From Micromonospora echinospora (GTDB taxonomy: Bacteria > Actinomycetota > Actinomycetes > Mycobacteriales > Micromonosporaceae), in the NCBI RefSeq assembly GCF_900091495.1, contig NZ_LT607413.1:4107001-4171000 (forward strand): DNA of 64,000 bases, in the 5' to 3' direction. A program made the translations under genes and the position numbers. The notes beneath the pieces were generated by a model. That model had not been told where the DNA came from. It worked only from the letters and a program-made list of their open reading frames with translations, and made no database searches. Each line of letters starts with the position of its first letter. The first letter of the stretch is position 1. Shown piece after piece: positions 35,127 through 44,228 of the stretch.

Positions 35127-36953
35127 TCAGGCGGCCGGCGGTACCTTCCAGAGCCAGACGTCGCGGACCCGCTGCGGGGGGCCGAGCAGATCGGTGGCCG
35201 CCTGCCGCAGCGCCTCCTCGTCGAGGTCGTACTTCGCGCCGTGCACCCGGTCGGCGAGGACGACCACCTCGACCCGCCAGTGCCGCAGGTCGTCGCGGAC
35301 CAGCTCGCGGGTCCCCTCGGTGATGATCGGCACCCGTCCGGTCCGTCCGGCCTGGTCCATCAGCGAGTCGAAGGTGCGCGGCACCGGCCCGATCCGGCCC
35401 CGTCCGTCCGGCCCGCCGGGGCCGAGGAAGAAGCCGGCCGGCAGGGCGAACTCACCCTGCCGGTGGGCGAGGGCGTACGCCTGCCAGCGCTGCCCGTCCG
35501 GGGTGACGTCCACGGTCAACGGGATCGGGGTCAGCACCCCGCCGGGGGAGACGTGCTCGCGCCACGTGCCCGAGGTGACGAACTCCGGGATCGGCTCCCG
35601 GGCGATGGTCAGCAGCGGGGTGGGCAGCAGCGGCACCAGCGCCAGCGCGTACCCGACCGCCCAGGCCAGCCCGGCCGACCGGCGCCGGGGCGGATCGGCG
35701 CGGAGCTGGTCGACGGTGTACGCCAGCAGCAGCCCGATCACCGGTGCGACCACCAGCGCCAGCCGGGCCGGCAGTGCCGCGTTGATCACCGGAAGCCGGC
35801 CCAGCCACTCGAACGGCAGGGGGAACCCGGTCCGTTCGCCGTCGACGACGGCCTGCGGCCCCCAGGAGAGCACGGTGAACACCACGGCGGTCACCCCGAG
35901 CGCGAGGAGGGTGGCCCGGCGGGTGGCGACGGCGTGCCGCCAGAGGAAGACGAAGCAGGCCACGGCGAGCAGCAGCAGCGGGACACCGAAGAACGAGTTC
36001 TCCTCGGTCGGGTTCGGAGCCAGCGAGGTGCCGAGGCCGGCCTCGCCCGCCACGGAGCGGCGAGGGTACGCCAGGTAGGCCGCCATGTCCTCGGAGTGGA
36101 CCACCGGGTCGAACCCGGTGCCGTGGAACCGCTGCGGCCCGGCGAAGTGCAGCCAGAGCGGGTACGCCAGCAGCACCCCCGCGACCACGGCGGTGACCGC
36201 GGTGCCGCGCAGGAAGTCCGGCAGCGCGGCGCGTACCGTGGCCCGGTTCGCCGGGTGCGCCGCCCAGACGGCCAGGAACACGACGAGGGCGAGGGCGGTG
36301 AAGAACAGCCCCTCGGCCGCGATCGAGAAGGCGACCGCGACCAGCACCCCGAAGATCACCCCGTTGCGCAGCCAGCGCCCCGGCTCCCGGAACGCGAACA
36401 GCCGCCAGACCAGGAGCGGCACCAGCCACCCGGCGGACCAGTTCAGGTGGGCGTTGGCGTGCGACACCATGCCGGGGGAGAAGGCGATCACCAGCGCCCC
36501 GACACCGGCGGCGAGCGGGGCGCGGACCAGGTGCCGGGAGAGCAGCCAGTACCAGGCCAGCGCGGTGGCGGCCAGGTTGAGGGTGAGGATCACCAGGAAC
36601 GTCGCGGGCGGGCCGATCAGATACGTCAGTGGCGCGAACACCGCCGCGTACACGGTGATCGAGGTGTTGACCGCGAGGTTGACCCCGTCCGGGACGTTGA
36701 GCAGGTACGTGAAGAGCGGGTTGTCGCCGTGGGTGAGCGCGTGCGCGCCGAAGGCCAGCAGCCACTCGAAGAGGGCCTGGTCGCTGGAGTTGACGGTGAT
36801 CGCCCGCCCGTTCGGGTCCCGCCAGAGCCCGCTGGTCACCCAGACCGCCAGGGCGAGCGCGACCAGCACCATCACCAGGTCTGCCCGGCGATTCCGGGTC
36901 GGGGCGGACGACGGCGCGGGCGGCCCGGTGAGCAGGGACGGGGAAGTCGGCAC
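35127..36953 (-). CDS. Large polytopic membrane protein, GT-C-like
   Basis: A 608-residue protein with about 11-12 transmembrane helices (residues 25-450) and a soluble C-terminal region of about 150 residues. The first extracytoplasmic loop has NSSDQALFEWLLAFGAHAL, with an acidic residue shortly after helix 1, and further on LNVPDGVNLAVNTS, a pattern seen in GT-C glycosyltransferases and the DUF2079/YfhO-like groups. No precise family can be named. TAACGT lies 7 nt before the GTG at 36953 (leaderless). It is probably an envelope glycosyltransferase; this is inferred from topology only. Confidence 0.72.
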   Translation of the reverse strand: MPTSPSLLTGPPAPSSAPTRNRRADLVMVLVALALAVWVTSGLWRDPNGRAITVNSSDQALFEWLLAFGAHALTHGDNPLFTYLLNVPDGVNLAVNTSITVYAAVFAPLTYLIGPPATFLVILTLNLAATALAWYWLLSRHLVRAPLAAGVGALVIAFSPGMVSHANAHLNWSAGWLVPLLVWRLFAFREPGRWLRNGVIFGVLVAVAFSIAAEGLFFTALALVVFLAVWAAHPANRATVRAALPDFLRGTAVTAVVAGVLLAYPLWLHFAGPQRFHGTGFDPVVHSEDMAAYLAYPRRSVAGEAGLGTSLAPNPTEENSFFGVPLLLLAVACFVFLWRHAVATRRATLLALGVTAVVFTVLSWGPQAVVDGERTGFPLPFEWLGRLPVINAALPARLALVVAPVIGLLLAYTVDQLRADPPRRRSAGLAWAVGYALALVPLLPTPLLTIAREPIPEFVTSGTWREHVSPGGVLTPIPLTVDVTPDGQRWQAYALAHRQGEFALPAGFFLGPGGPDGRGRIGPVPRTFDSLMDQAGRTGRVPIITEGTRELVRDDLRHWRVEVVVLADRVHGAKYDLDEEALRQAATDLLGPPQRVRDVWLWKVPPAA

Positions 36954-37132
36954 GGAGCGGACGTTACCAACCGTGTGAGGACAGACCGGCCGGACACGGA
37001 ACCTCCGGGAGCCCGCGTACGTCCACACTTTGGCAATCGTGAATGTGTTAACGGTCGCCATGTCACACCTTCGTCATCCCGGCGTAACGTCGCGGCAATT
37101 CAAGTGACTCAGTTCACACCCTGGAGGCCGCC

Positions 37133-38341
37133 GTGCGTCGACCCCCGTCCGTCCTCACCCGGCTGGCCGCCGCGCTGGCCGGAGCCGTCCTCGCCGTCAC
37201 GGCCGCCGCCGTGGCCGCCGCGCCCGCACAGGCCGCCAGCCTGACCCCGGTCACCGGCTTCGGTTCCAACCCCGGCAACCTCGCCATGTACGCCTACCGA
37301 CCGGACGGCCTGCCCGCCAACGCCCCCGCCGTGGTGCTGCTGCACGGCTGCGCGCAGAACGCCACCGGCTACTTCACCAACTCGGGCTGGCGCAAGTTCG
37401 CCGACCAGTGGCGGTTCACACTGATCCTGGCCGAGCAGAAGTCCGCCAACAACTCGTCCTCCTGCTTCAACTGGTTCGAGACCGGTGACACCGCCCGGGG
37501 CCAGGGCGAGGCGCTCTCCGTCAAGCAGATGGTGGACCACGCGAAGGCCAACTACGGCACCGCCGCCAACCGGGTGTACGTCAGTGGCCTCTCCGCCGGC
37601 GGCGCGATGGCCGCCACCATGCTCGCCGCGTACCCGGACGTCTTCGCCGGCGGCTCGATCGTGGCCGGCGTGCCGTACCGCTGCGCCACCAGCATGATCA
37701 ACGCGTTCTCCTGCATGAACCCCGGCGTCAACAAGACCCCCGCCCAGTGGGGCGACCTGGTCCGTAACGCCCACCCCGGCTACACCGGCGCCCGGCCGAA
37801 GGTCGCCATCTGGCACGGCACCGCCGACTACACCGTGGCCACGGCCAACGCCACCGAGTCCCGCGACCAGTGGACCAACGTGGCCGGCCTCTCCCAGACC
37901 CCGGGCAGCACCACCAACCTGCCCGCCGGCACCACCCTCGAGACCTACGGCAACGACCAGGTACGCGTCTACCGTGTCTCCGGCATGGGCCACGGCACCC
38001 CGATCGACCCGGGCAGCGGCGCCGAGCAGTGCGGCACCGCAGCCGCGTACTTCCTGGACACCATCTGCTCGGCGTACCGGGACGCGCTCTACTTCGGCCT
38101 GAACGGCTCCGGCGGCCCGGCCCCAAGCCCGACCGCGACCGCCGGCCCCACCCCGACGCCCACCGCCGCGCCGACCTGCGTGACCGCCAGCAACTACGCC
38201 CACGTCACCGCCGGGCGGGCCTACCACTCCGCCGGGTACGCCTACGCGACCGGCTCCGGACAGCGGATGGGCCTCTACAACACGTTCAGCAACGCCACCC
38301 TCAAGCAGACCGCCCCGAACTACTGGGTCGTCGGCTGCTGA
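37133..38341 (+). CDS. Secreted PHB-depolymerase-family esterase with C-terminal binding domain
   Basis: A 402-residue exported enzyme. A signal peptide (about residues 1-35, ending APAQA|A) is followed by an alpha/beta-hydrolase domain: oxyanion-hole region VVLLHGCAQNATGY, nucleophile S154 in VSGLSAGGAMA, Asp probably in WHGTADYTV and His in SGMGHGTPID. A Pro/Thr-rich linker at about residues 328-348 leads to a C-terminal domain of about 50 residues (AHVTAGRAYHSAGYAYATG) as found in short-chain-length PHA depolymerases and related esterases, likely for polymer binding. Six or more cysteines suggest disulfides. The GTG has a TGGAGG ribosome binding site. The true substrate could be PHA or an acetylated/feruloylated polysaccharide. 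Confidence 0.87.
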   Translation: MRRPPSVLTRLAAALAGAVLAVTAAAVAAAPAQAASLTPVTGFGSNPGNLAMYAYRPDGLPANAPAVVLLHGCAQNATGYFTNSGWRKFADQWRFTLILAEQKSANNSSSCFNWFETGDTARGQGEALSVKQMVDHAKANYGTAANRVYVSGLSAGGAMAATMLAAYPDVFAGGSIVAGVPYRCATSMINAFSCMNPGVNKTPAQWGDLVRNAHPGYTGARPKVAIWHGTADYTVATANATESRDQWTNVAGLSQTPGSTTNLPAGTTLETYGNDQVRVYRVSGMGHGTPIDPGSGAEQCGTAAAYFLDTICSAYRDALYFGLNGSGGPAPSPTATAGPTPTPTAAPTCVTASNYAHVTAGRAYHSAGYAYATGSGQRMGLYNTFSNATLKQTAPNYWVVGC

Positions 38342-38347
38342 GCCGCC

Positions 38348-38480
38348 CGAAGGTGGTCGCCGCCACCCGAGGTGGTCGCCGCCACCCGAGGTGATCGCCG
38401 ACGGCCGAGGCGGTTGCACGGGGCTGAGGTGGTTGCCGGCGGCCGGGGTGGTTGCGCAGGGCTGAGGTGGTTGCAGGGGA
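38348..38480. repeat. Seven-unit 19-bp degenerate tandem repeat
   Basis: Seven units of exactly 19 bases (starts 38348, 38367, 38386, 38405, 38424, 38443, 38462) share a core CNGAGGTGGTYGCC. The last unit runs into the inverted repeat copy C, whose outer arm GAGGTGGTTGCAGGGGA matches the unit consensus. It begins 7 bases after the esterase stop codon and is non-coding (19 is not a multiple of 3). Confidence 0.85.
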
Positions 38481-38523
38481 CCCTTCCTACCGCTTTTTGC
38501 CGAGGAGGGGTCCCCTGCAACCA
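38466..38523. repeat. Dispersed inverted repeat, copy C (esterase/epimerase junction)
   Basis: A 16-base stem (38473-38488 with 38503-38518) with a single wobble pair, flanked by GGTGGTT/AACCA; the loop contains ACCGCTTTTTGCCG, nearly identical to copy A. It lies between convergent genes and is fused to the 19-bp tandem array on its left. Confidence 0.88.
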
Positions 38524-38593
38524 ACAAACCCGGGCGCGCGGGCGTGCCCAACCGAGGCGACGAGCGAGGCCGGGAGCCCGGCGTGTGGAGCGG

Positions 38594-39511
38594 CTACCCG
38601 TGCAGGGCGGCGTGCAGGGCGCCCGGCAGGTCCGGGTGCCGGAAGGAGAAGCCGGAACGGTAGGGGCGGCCCGCCCGGGTCAGCACCCCGGGCAGGACCC
38701 GGGTGCTGGTCAGGGCCTCCTGGGCGAAACCGCCCAGCGCGACCTTCAACGCCAGGGCCGGGATCGGCATGACCGCCGGCCGGTGCAGTTGCCGGGCCAA
38801 CTCCCGGGTGAACTCCGCGTTCCGGACCGGGTTCGGGCCGACGACGTTCACCGGGCCGGCCACGTCGGTCCGGTCGAGCAGGAAGACCACCGCGTCGAGC
38901 CAGTCGACCATCGAGATCCACGGCACCCACTGCCGGCCGTTGCCGAGCTTCCCGCCGACGCCCAGCCGGAACGGAAGGAGCTGCGGCTTGAGCAGCCCGC
39001 CGTCGCGGTGCAGCGGCAGGCCGGTGCGCAGCCGCACCACCCGCACCCCGGCGTCCTCGGCCGGGCGGGTCGCCGCCTCCCAGACGCGGGCGACGTCGGC
39101 GAGGAACCCCTCGCCGGCCGGGGCGTCCTCCTCCACGACCCGGTCGCCGGTGTTGCCGTACCAGCCGATCGCCGAGGCGTTCAGCAGCACCGTCGGACGA
39201 TCCTCGGCGGGCAGCCCGGCCATGGTGATGGCGAGCGTGCTGGTGGTCTCCACCCGGCTCGACCGGATCAGCGCCCGGTACGCGTCGTTCCACCGCTTGT
39301 CGCCGACGCCCGCGCCGGCCAGGTTGACCACCGCGTCGACCCCGGCGACCACCGCCGGGTCGAGCTGCGCGGTCCCCGGATTCCACCGCACCTCGTCGGG
39401 GCCGTGTGGTGGGCGGCGGACCAGCCGGACGATCTCGTGCCCGGCGTCGGCGAGCCGGGCGGCCAGTCGGGTGCCGAGAAAGCCGGAGGCGCCGGCCATG
39501 AGGATCCGCAT
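38594..39511 (-). CDS. TIGR01777-family SDR epimerase (Rv2216-like)
   Basis: A 305-residue extended short-chain dehydrogenase-like protein. The NAD(P)-binding motif GASGFLGTRLAARL starts near residue 7; other family blocks are VRWNPGTAQLD, VVNLAGAGVGDKRW, LLNASAIGWYGNTGD and PWISMVDWLDAVVFLL, and the C-terminus VLPGVLTRAGRPYRSGFSF is diagnostic for TIGR01777 (SulA/YfcH type). Function is unknown; in M. tuberculosis the homologue Rv2216 lies between dlaT and lipB, the same position. I use the ATG at 39511; the TTG at 39517 is a longer option. Confidence 0.9.
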   Translation of the reverse strand: MRILMAGASGFLGTRLAARLADAGHEIVRLVRRPPHGPDEVRWNPGTAQLDPAVVAGVDAVVNLAGAGVGDKRWNDAYRALIRSSRVETTSTLAITMAGLPAEDRPTVLLNASAIGWYGNTGDRVVEEDAPAGEGFLADVARVWEAATRPAEDAGVRVVRLRTGLPLHRDGGLLKPQLLPFRLGVGGKLGNGRQWVPWISMVDWLDAVVFLLDRTDVAGPVNVVGPNPVRNAEFTRELARQLHRPAVMPIPALALKVALGGFAQEALTSTRVLPGVLTRAGRPYRSGFSFRHPDLPGALHAALHG

Positions 39512-39623
39512 GCCCAATCTTCACCCGGAACGAGGCCGGGGGTGCGGTCACCCTGATCATCCCACCCCTGCCGACGTCCCCGGTGCCGGCGACCAACGAC
39601 CGGCGGGCAGTGGTGGGGCGCGG

Positions 39624-39968
39624 TCAGGGTGCGCCGTGGTGGGTGCTGCGGACCTCGTACAACTTGGGGTCGCTCTGCTCGACGAGCGCGCCGATCTCGG
39701 CCAGGTGCGGACGGGCCTCGGGCATCCGGAGCATCGCCTGGAAGTGCGCGGCGCTGTCCCACTGCGCGTAGTTGACCACGCGGGTGCCGTCGTGGCTGGC
39801 GTGGACGTTGGCGGACCGGAATCCCGGCACGGTGGCGAAGAAGGCCCGGGTGGTCCGGTCGAGGGCCTCGACCAGTTCGGCCTGTCGCCCGGGCGCCACG
39901 GTGAACATGTTGATCAACGTGACCAGGTCGGCGTCGGTGCTGATCACGGTCTGCGGGGTGGTCGACAT
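39624..39968 (-). CDS. Antibiotic biosynthesis monooxygenase (ABM) fold protein
   Basis: A 114-residue single-domain protein of the dimeric alpha-beta barrel (ABM) superfamily: LVTLINMFTVAPGRQAELVEAL, then FFATVPGFRSANVHASHDGTRVVNYAQWDS and a last strand region DPKLYEVRST. Members include cofactor-free quinone monooxygenases and haem-degrading enzymes, so the exact reaction is open. The ATG has a GAGGA ribosome binding site. A short GGAGACCC/GGGTCTCC hairpin at 40007-40026 lies 39 bases upstream and may affect its transcript. Confidence 0.85.
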   Translation of the reverse strand: MSTTPQTVISTDADLVTLINMFTVAPGRQAELVEALDRTTRAFFATVPGFRSANVHASHDGTRVVNYAQWDSAAHFQAMLRMPEARPHLAEIGALVEQSDPKLYEVRSTHHGAP

Positions 39969-40187
39969 CGTTCGTCCTCGTCAGCCGGAGGTGTCGGTCG
40001 GAAGGGGGAGACCCCGCAGGGTCTCCTTGCCGGGTGCACCGCGACGCTGACGATCACCCTAGTGGACCCCCGTTCGCGCCACCTCTGCGTCCGCTCGCCC
40101 CTCCAGCCCTTCTCGAGCGTGGATCGTGGTGGTGGACGGCCCCGGGAGCGGCCATCAGCCACCACGATCGGCGGTCGGAGAAGACGC
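39969..40187. other. Intergenic region with two inverted repeats
   Basis: Between the ABM gene and sucB there is an 8-bp hairpin (40007-40014 with 40019-40026) near the ABM start. There is also an 11-bp inverted repeat GATCGTGGTGG (40122-40132) with CCACCACGATC (40159-40169), separated by 26 bases. The second could be an operator for the ABM promoter. No gene is visible. Confidence 0.5.
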
Positions 40188-40222
40188 CGAAGGGGCGCCC
40201 CGGTGACCGGGACGCCCCTTCG
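40188..40222 (-). terminator. Hairpin terminator of the lpdA-sucB operon
   Basis: CGAAGGGGCG (40188-40197) pairs with CGCCCCTTCG (40213-40222), with an inner CCCGG/CCGGG helix and a TGA loop, starting 10 bases after the sucB stop codon. Confidence 0.75.
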
Positions 40223-40231
40223 GGGACAGGG

Positions 40232-42079
40232 TCAGGACAGGCCGAGCTCCGCCTCGAAGTTGCCGGCCTCCAGGCGCTCCTTGACCGCGACCAGGAAACG
40301 GGCCGCGTCGGCGCCGTCGATCAGCCGGTGGTCGTAGGAGAGGGCCAGGTAGACCATCGACCGGACGGCGACCACCTCGCCGAGCTCCGGGTCGTTCACC
40401 ACGACCGGACGCTTGACGACCGCACCGGTGCCGAGCATCGCCGACTGCGGCGACGGCACGATCGGGGTGTCGAAGAGGGCACCCCGGCTGCCGGTGTTGG
40501 TGAGGGTGAAGGTCGCCCCGGCGATCTCGTCCGGGCTGATCTTGTTGGTCCGGGTGCGCTCGGCCAGGTCGGCGATGCGCTTGGCCAGACCGCCCAGGTT
40601 GAGGTCACCGGCGTCGTGCACGACCGGCACCATCAGGCCCCGCTCGGTGTCCACCGCGATGCCCAGGTTCTCGGACTTCGGGTAGGTGATCGTGCCGGCG
40701 TCGAGGTCCATGCTGGCGTTGACCACCGGGTACGCCTGGAGCGCCTCGACCGCCGCCAGCGCGAAGAACGGCAGGAAGGACAGCTTTACGCCGTGCCGCG
40801 CCAGGAATGCGTCCTTGGCCCGGGCCCGCAGCTTGGCGACCTTGGTGACGTCCACCTCGACCACGGTGGTGAGCTGCGCCATCTCGTGCAGCGACTCCTG
40901 CATCCGCTTGGCGATGACCGCGCGGATCCGGGGCATCTTCTCGGTGGTGCCGCGCTTGGCGCTCGGCTGCGCCTTCGGCTGGGCCGGGGCGGCCGGAGCC
41001 TGCGCCGGGGCGGCGGGCGCCGGAGCGGCCTTGGCCGCCTTGGCCTTCTCCGCCGCGTCCAGCACGTCCTGCTTGCGGATCCGGCCACCGACACCGGTGC
41101 CGCTGATCGAGGAGAGGTCGACGCCGTGCTCGGCAGCCAGCTTGCGTACCAGCGGGGTCACGTAACCGGCGGCCTCCTCGCCGCCGCCCTGCGCCGGGGC
41201 GGACGGACGCTGCGGGGCGGCCGTCGGGGCGGCCGGGGTCGCCTGCTGCTCGGCCTTGGCGGGCTGCGCCGCCTTCTCGGCCTCGGCGGACGGCTCGTTG
41301 TAGGACAGGCCCGGAGTCGGCTCCTGGACGGCCGGCGCGGCCTTCGGCTCCGGCTTCGGTTCTGGCTTGGCCTCGGCCTTCGGTTCCGGCTTGGCCTCGG
41401 GCTCGGGCTTCGGCTCGGGCTTGGCCTCGGCCGGGGCGGCACCGGCCGCGCCGACCACCGCCAGGGTGGCACCGACCTCGGCGGTCTCGTCCTCGGGAAC
41501 CTTGATCTCCAGCAGGGTGCCGGCGACCGGCGACGGGATCTCGGTGTCGACCTTGTCGGTCGAGACCTCCAGCAGCGGCTCGTCGACCTCGATGCTGTCC
41601 CCGACCTGCTTCAGCCAGCGGGTGACCGTACCCTCGGTGACGCTCTCGCCGAGCGCGGGCATCTTCACCGGGGTGCCCTCGCCCGACGGCGCCGGGGCGG
41701 CCTCGGCCTTCGGCTGCTCCTGCTCCTTGGGCTGCTCGGGCTCGGGGCCGGTGCCCTCGGCCGCGGCGGTCGGCTCGGCCTTCTCCGCCGGGGCCTCCTG
41801 CTCCTCCTGCGGCGCGCCCGCGCCGCCGCCGGCCTGCTCGCCCTCACCGGCGATGACGGCGAGTTCGCTACCGACCTCGGCGGTCTCGTCCTCGCCCACC
41901 ACGATCCGGCTCAGCACGCCCGCCGCCGGGGACGGGATCTCGGTGTCGACCTTGTCGGTCGAGACCTCGAGCAGCGGCTCGTCGACCTCGACCGTGTCGC
42001 CCTCCTGCTTGAGCCAGCGCGTGACGGTGCCCTCGGTGACGCTTTCGCCGAGCCGGGGCATGGTGACCGATACCGGCAT
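40232..42079 (-). CDS. sucB: 2-oxoacid dehydrogenase E2 (dihydrolipoamide acyltransferase)
   Basis: A 615-residue E2 subunit with two lipoyl domains, each with the lipoyl-lysine in STDKVDTE (K43 and K176), joined by Ala/Pro/Glu/Lys-rich linkers. A peripheral subunit-binding domain ([20 protein letters not shown]) is followed by a catalytic acyltransferase domain ending with [10 protein letters not shown] (His584, Asp588). Actinobacterial SucB/DlaT proteins of this type serve the pyruvate dehydrogenase complex (M. tuberculosis DlaT) and sometimes 2-oxoglutarate dehydrogenase. It lies 74 bases downstream of lpdA in the same operon; E1 is not in the window. The two lipoyl domains are nearly identical in stretches, also at the DNA level. 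Confidence 0.94.
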   Translation of the reverse strand: MPVSVTMPRLGESVTEGTVTRWLKQEGDTVEVDEPLLEVSTDKVDTEIPSPAAGVLSRIVVGEDETAEVGSELAVIAGEGEQAGGGAGAPQEEQEAPAEKAEPTAAAEGTGPEPEQPKEQEQPKAEAAPAPSGEGTPVKMPALGESVTEGTVTRWLKQVGDSIEVDEPLLEVSTDKVDTEIPSPVAGTLLEIKVPEDETAEVGATLAVVGAAGAAPAEAKPEPKPEPEAKPEPKAEAKPEPKPEPKAAPAVQEPTPGLSYNEPSAEAEKAAQPAKAEQQATPAAPTAAPQRPSAPAQGGGEEAAGYVTPLVRKLAAEHGVDLSSISGTGVGGRIRKQDVLDAAEKAKAAKAAPAPAAPAQAPAAPAQPKAQPSAKRGTTEKMPRIRAVIAKRMQESLHEMAQLTTVVEVDVTKVAKLRARAKDAFLARHGVKLSFLPFFALAAVEALQAYPVVNASMDLDAGTITYPKSENLGIAVDTERGLMVPVVHDAGDLNLGGLAKRIADLAERTRTNKISPDEIAGATFTLTNTGSRGALFDTPIVPSPQSAMLGTGAVVKRPVVVNDPELGEVVAVRSMVYLALSYDHRLIDGADAARFLVAVKERLEAGNFEAELGLS

Positions 42080-42153
42080 CTTTCAAGACTCCTTCGTAGC
42101 CTGGGTACGGATCCTCGCCCGCTTGCCGCCGGACGTCGCGGATGTGGGTGTGG

Positions 42154-43545
42154 TCAGGCGTGTGCGTGCAGCGGCTTGCCCGCCAGGGCGAGGTGCGCCT
42201 CGCCGAGGGCCTCGTTCTGGGTCGGGTGGGCGTGCACGAGCTGCGCCACCTCGGCCGGGTAGGCCTCCCAGTTGTAGATGAGCTGCGCCTCGCCGATCAG
42301 CTCACCGACCCGGGCGCCGACCATGTGCACGCCGACCACCGGTCCGTCCTCGACCCGGACCAGCTTGACGAAGCCCGTGGTCTTGAGGATCTGGCTCTTG
42401 CCGTTGCCACCCAGGTTGTAGTTGTAAGTCTTGATCTTGTCAGCCCCGTACTGCTCCTTGGCCTTGGCCTCGGTGAGACCGACCGAGGCCAGCTCCGGGT
42501 CGCAGTAGGTGACCCGGGGGATGCCCGCCTCGTCGATCACGGTGGGGTTCCGGCCGGCGATCTCCTCGGCGACGAAGATGCCCTGCTGGAAGCCGCGGTG
42601 CGCGAGCTGGAGACCGGGGACGATGTCGCCGACGGCGTAGACGTTCGGCACACCGGTGCGCAGCCGCTCGTCGGTCAGCACGTACCCGCGGTCGATCTTG
42701 ACGCCCTGCTCCTCGTACCCGAGGTCGGCGGTCACCGGGCCGCGGCCGACGGCGACGAGCAGCAGCTCGGCCTCGACGGTCTCGCCACCGGCGATGGTGA
42801 CCTTGACGCCCTTCTCGGTCTTCTCGACCTTCTCGAAGGGCTTGCCGACCTTGAAGTTGATCTTCCGCTTGCGGAACGCCCGCTCCAGCGCCTTCGACGA
42901 CTCCTCGTCCTCGGCGGCGACCAGTCGGGGCAGCGCCTCGATGATCGTCACGTCCACCCCGAAGGACTTCCAGACGCTGGCGAACTCGACGCCGATCACG
43001 CCGCCGCCGAGCACGATCGCCGACGCGGGCACCCGGTCCAGGGTCAGCGCGTGGTCGCTGGTGATCACCCGCTCGCCGTCGACCTCCAGGCCGGGCAGGC
43101 TACGGGCGTACGAGCCGGTGGCCAGCACGACGTTGCGGCCGGTGTACCGCTTGCCGTCGACCTCGACGACGTTCGGCCCGACCAGCCGGCCGGCGCCGGA
43201 CACGAAGGTGATGTTCTTGGAGCCGCCGACCAGGCCCTGGAGACCCTTGTACAGGCGGGCGACCACACCGTCCTTGTACGAGTTGACGCCGGCGATGTCG
43301 ATGCCGACCAGCTCGGCCTTGACGCCGAACTGCTCCGACTCGCGGGTGCTGTCGGCGATCTCCGCCGCGTGCAGCAGGGCCTTGGTCGGGATGCAGCCGT
43401 TGTGCAGGCAGGTCCCGCCGAGCTTGCCCTTCTCGATCAGGGCGACCTTGAGGTCCAGCTGGGCGGCGCGCAGCGCCGCCGCATAGCCGCCGCTGCCTCC
43501 TCCGAGGATGACAACGTCGAAGGTCGCGTCGTTCGGCTCGCTCAC
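42154..43545 (-). CDS. lpdA: Dihydrolipoyl dehydrogenase (E3)
   Basis: A 463-residue flavoprotein disulfide reductase that reoxidises dihydrolipoamide of E2 (and of glycine cleavage H protein) and passes electrons to NAD+. FAD motif VVILGGGSGGYAAALRAAQ; redox cysteines C46 and C51 in GGTCLHNGCIPTK; NAD motif IVLGGGVIGVEFASVW; C-terminal catalytic His-Glu in HAHPTQNEALGE. I chose the GTG at 43545 because SEPNDATFDVVILGG is the usual N-terminus and a GGGAG ribosome binding site precedes it; an upstream ATG at 43614 would add 23 residues. First gene of the lpdA-sucB operon. Confidence 0.95.
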   Translation of the reverse strand: MSEPNDATFDVVILGGGSGGYAAALRAAQLDLKVALIEKGKLGGTCLHNGCIPTKALLHAAEIADSTRESEQFGVKAELVGIDIAGVNSYKDGVVARLYKGLQGLVGGSKNITFVSGAGRLVGPNVVEVDGKRYTGRNVVLATGSYARSLPGLEVDGERVITSDHALTLDRVPASAIVLGGGVIGVEFASVWKSFGVDVTIIEALPRLVAAEDEESSKALERAFRKRKINFKVGKPFEKVEKTEKGVKVTIAGGETVEAELLLVAVGRGPVTADLGYEEQGVKIDRGYVLTDERLRTGVPNVYAVGDIVPGLQLAHRGFQQGIFVAEEIAGRNPTVIDEAGIPRVTYCDPELASVGLTEAKAKEQYGADKIKTYNYNLGGNGKSQILKTTGFVKLVRVEDGPVVGVHMVGARVGELIGEAQLIYNWEAYPAEVAQLVHAHPTQNEALGEAHLALAGKPLHAHA

Positions 43546-43721
43546 ACTCAACTCCCAGGTCGCGTCGCTGCTACGAGGGTCATGCCAGGAAAAGGGCATA
43601 CTCGCCTCGGTCATCTTGTCACCTGCCCTCGCAGGGCGCGTACTGAGGTGCTCAACGACACGTCGAGGACACGTACGCTTGGCGGAAGCCTTCTCGAGAC
43701 GGCGGGTGGAGGGGATGGCCG

Positions 43722-44057
43722 GTGGCCCTGTTCCGACGACGACGCAAGCCCAGCGGTGGTGACTCGGGTCCGGGGCGCGCGGCCAGTCGCGCCGACCTCG
43801 AACACCTGGAGAACTTCGTACGGACCAGACGCGGGGTCGAGGCGTTCATCGAACCGCAGACCACCGTCACCGAGACCACGGTGATGCTGATCGCCGACGA
43901 CGGGGAGTGGACCCGCCGCCGTATCGACTCACCGGAGAACGCCCGCCGCTTCGCCCACCGGCTCGCCATCCCGATCTACGACGTGCGCCTGGTCGGGTAC
44001 CCGCAACGGATGCGCGACTTCAACGAGCGCCGTAAGCGCCGTCCCGAGCTGTACTGA
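43722..44057 (+). CDS. Conserved actinobacterial protein (111 aa)
   Basis: A 111-residue basic protein: an Arg-rich start (ALFRRRRKPSGG), then LEHLENFVRTRRGVEAFIEP and TTVTETTVMLIADDGEWTRRRID, then ENARRFAHRLAIPIYDVRLVGYPQRM. Homologous small proteins are widespread in actinomycetes and often sit next to dihydrolipoyl dehydrogenase or pepA genes, but have no assigned function. The GTG at 43722 has a GGAGGGGA ribosome binding site. It is divergent from lpdA and convergent with pepA. Confidence 0.78.
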   Translation: MALFRRRRKPSGGDSGPGRAASRADLEHLENFVRTRRGVEAFIEPQTTVTETTVMLIADDGEWTRRRIDSPENARRFAHRLAIPIYDVRLVGYPQRMRDFNERRKRRPELY

Positions 44058-44102
44058 GGCGGAGTCGTGCCGGCCCGGCCCGGCGGCGCTCCGGCCGCGC
44101 CG

Positions 44103-44176
44103 GGCGGTGCCATGTGCGGGGCGTTGCCCCGGGTGTGTGGGCGGTGCCGTGTGCGGGGCGGTGCCCCGGGTGTTTG
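44103..44176. repeat. 37-bp tandem duplication next to repeat copy D
   Basis: Two consecutive 37-base units (44103-44139 and 44140-44176) differ at three positions. The second ends exactly where the stem of inverted repeat copy D begins. The region is non-coding, between convergent genes. Confidence 0.8.
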
Positions 44177-44228
44177 CAGGGGTCCCCTGTTACTCGAAAA
44201 GCGGTAACAGGGGACCCCTGCTACCACC
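44172..44228. repeat. Dispersed inverted repeat, copy D (inverted; pepA junction)
   Basis: A perfect 18-bp stem, GCAGGGGTCCCCTGTTAC (44176-44193) with 44204-44221, and a 10-base loop TCGAAAAGCG. It matches copies A-C when read on the minus strand, and its right flank is TACCACCT. It fills the gap before the pepA stop codon between convergent genes. It has the most perfect stem of the four. Confidence 0.9.

Noticed and set aside
38348..38480. CRISPR-like array
   Set aside because: Units are contiguous 19-mers without spacers and no cas genes are present.
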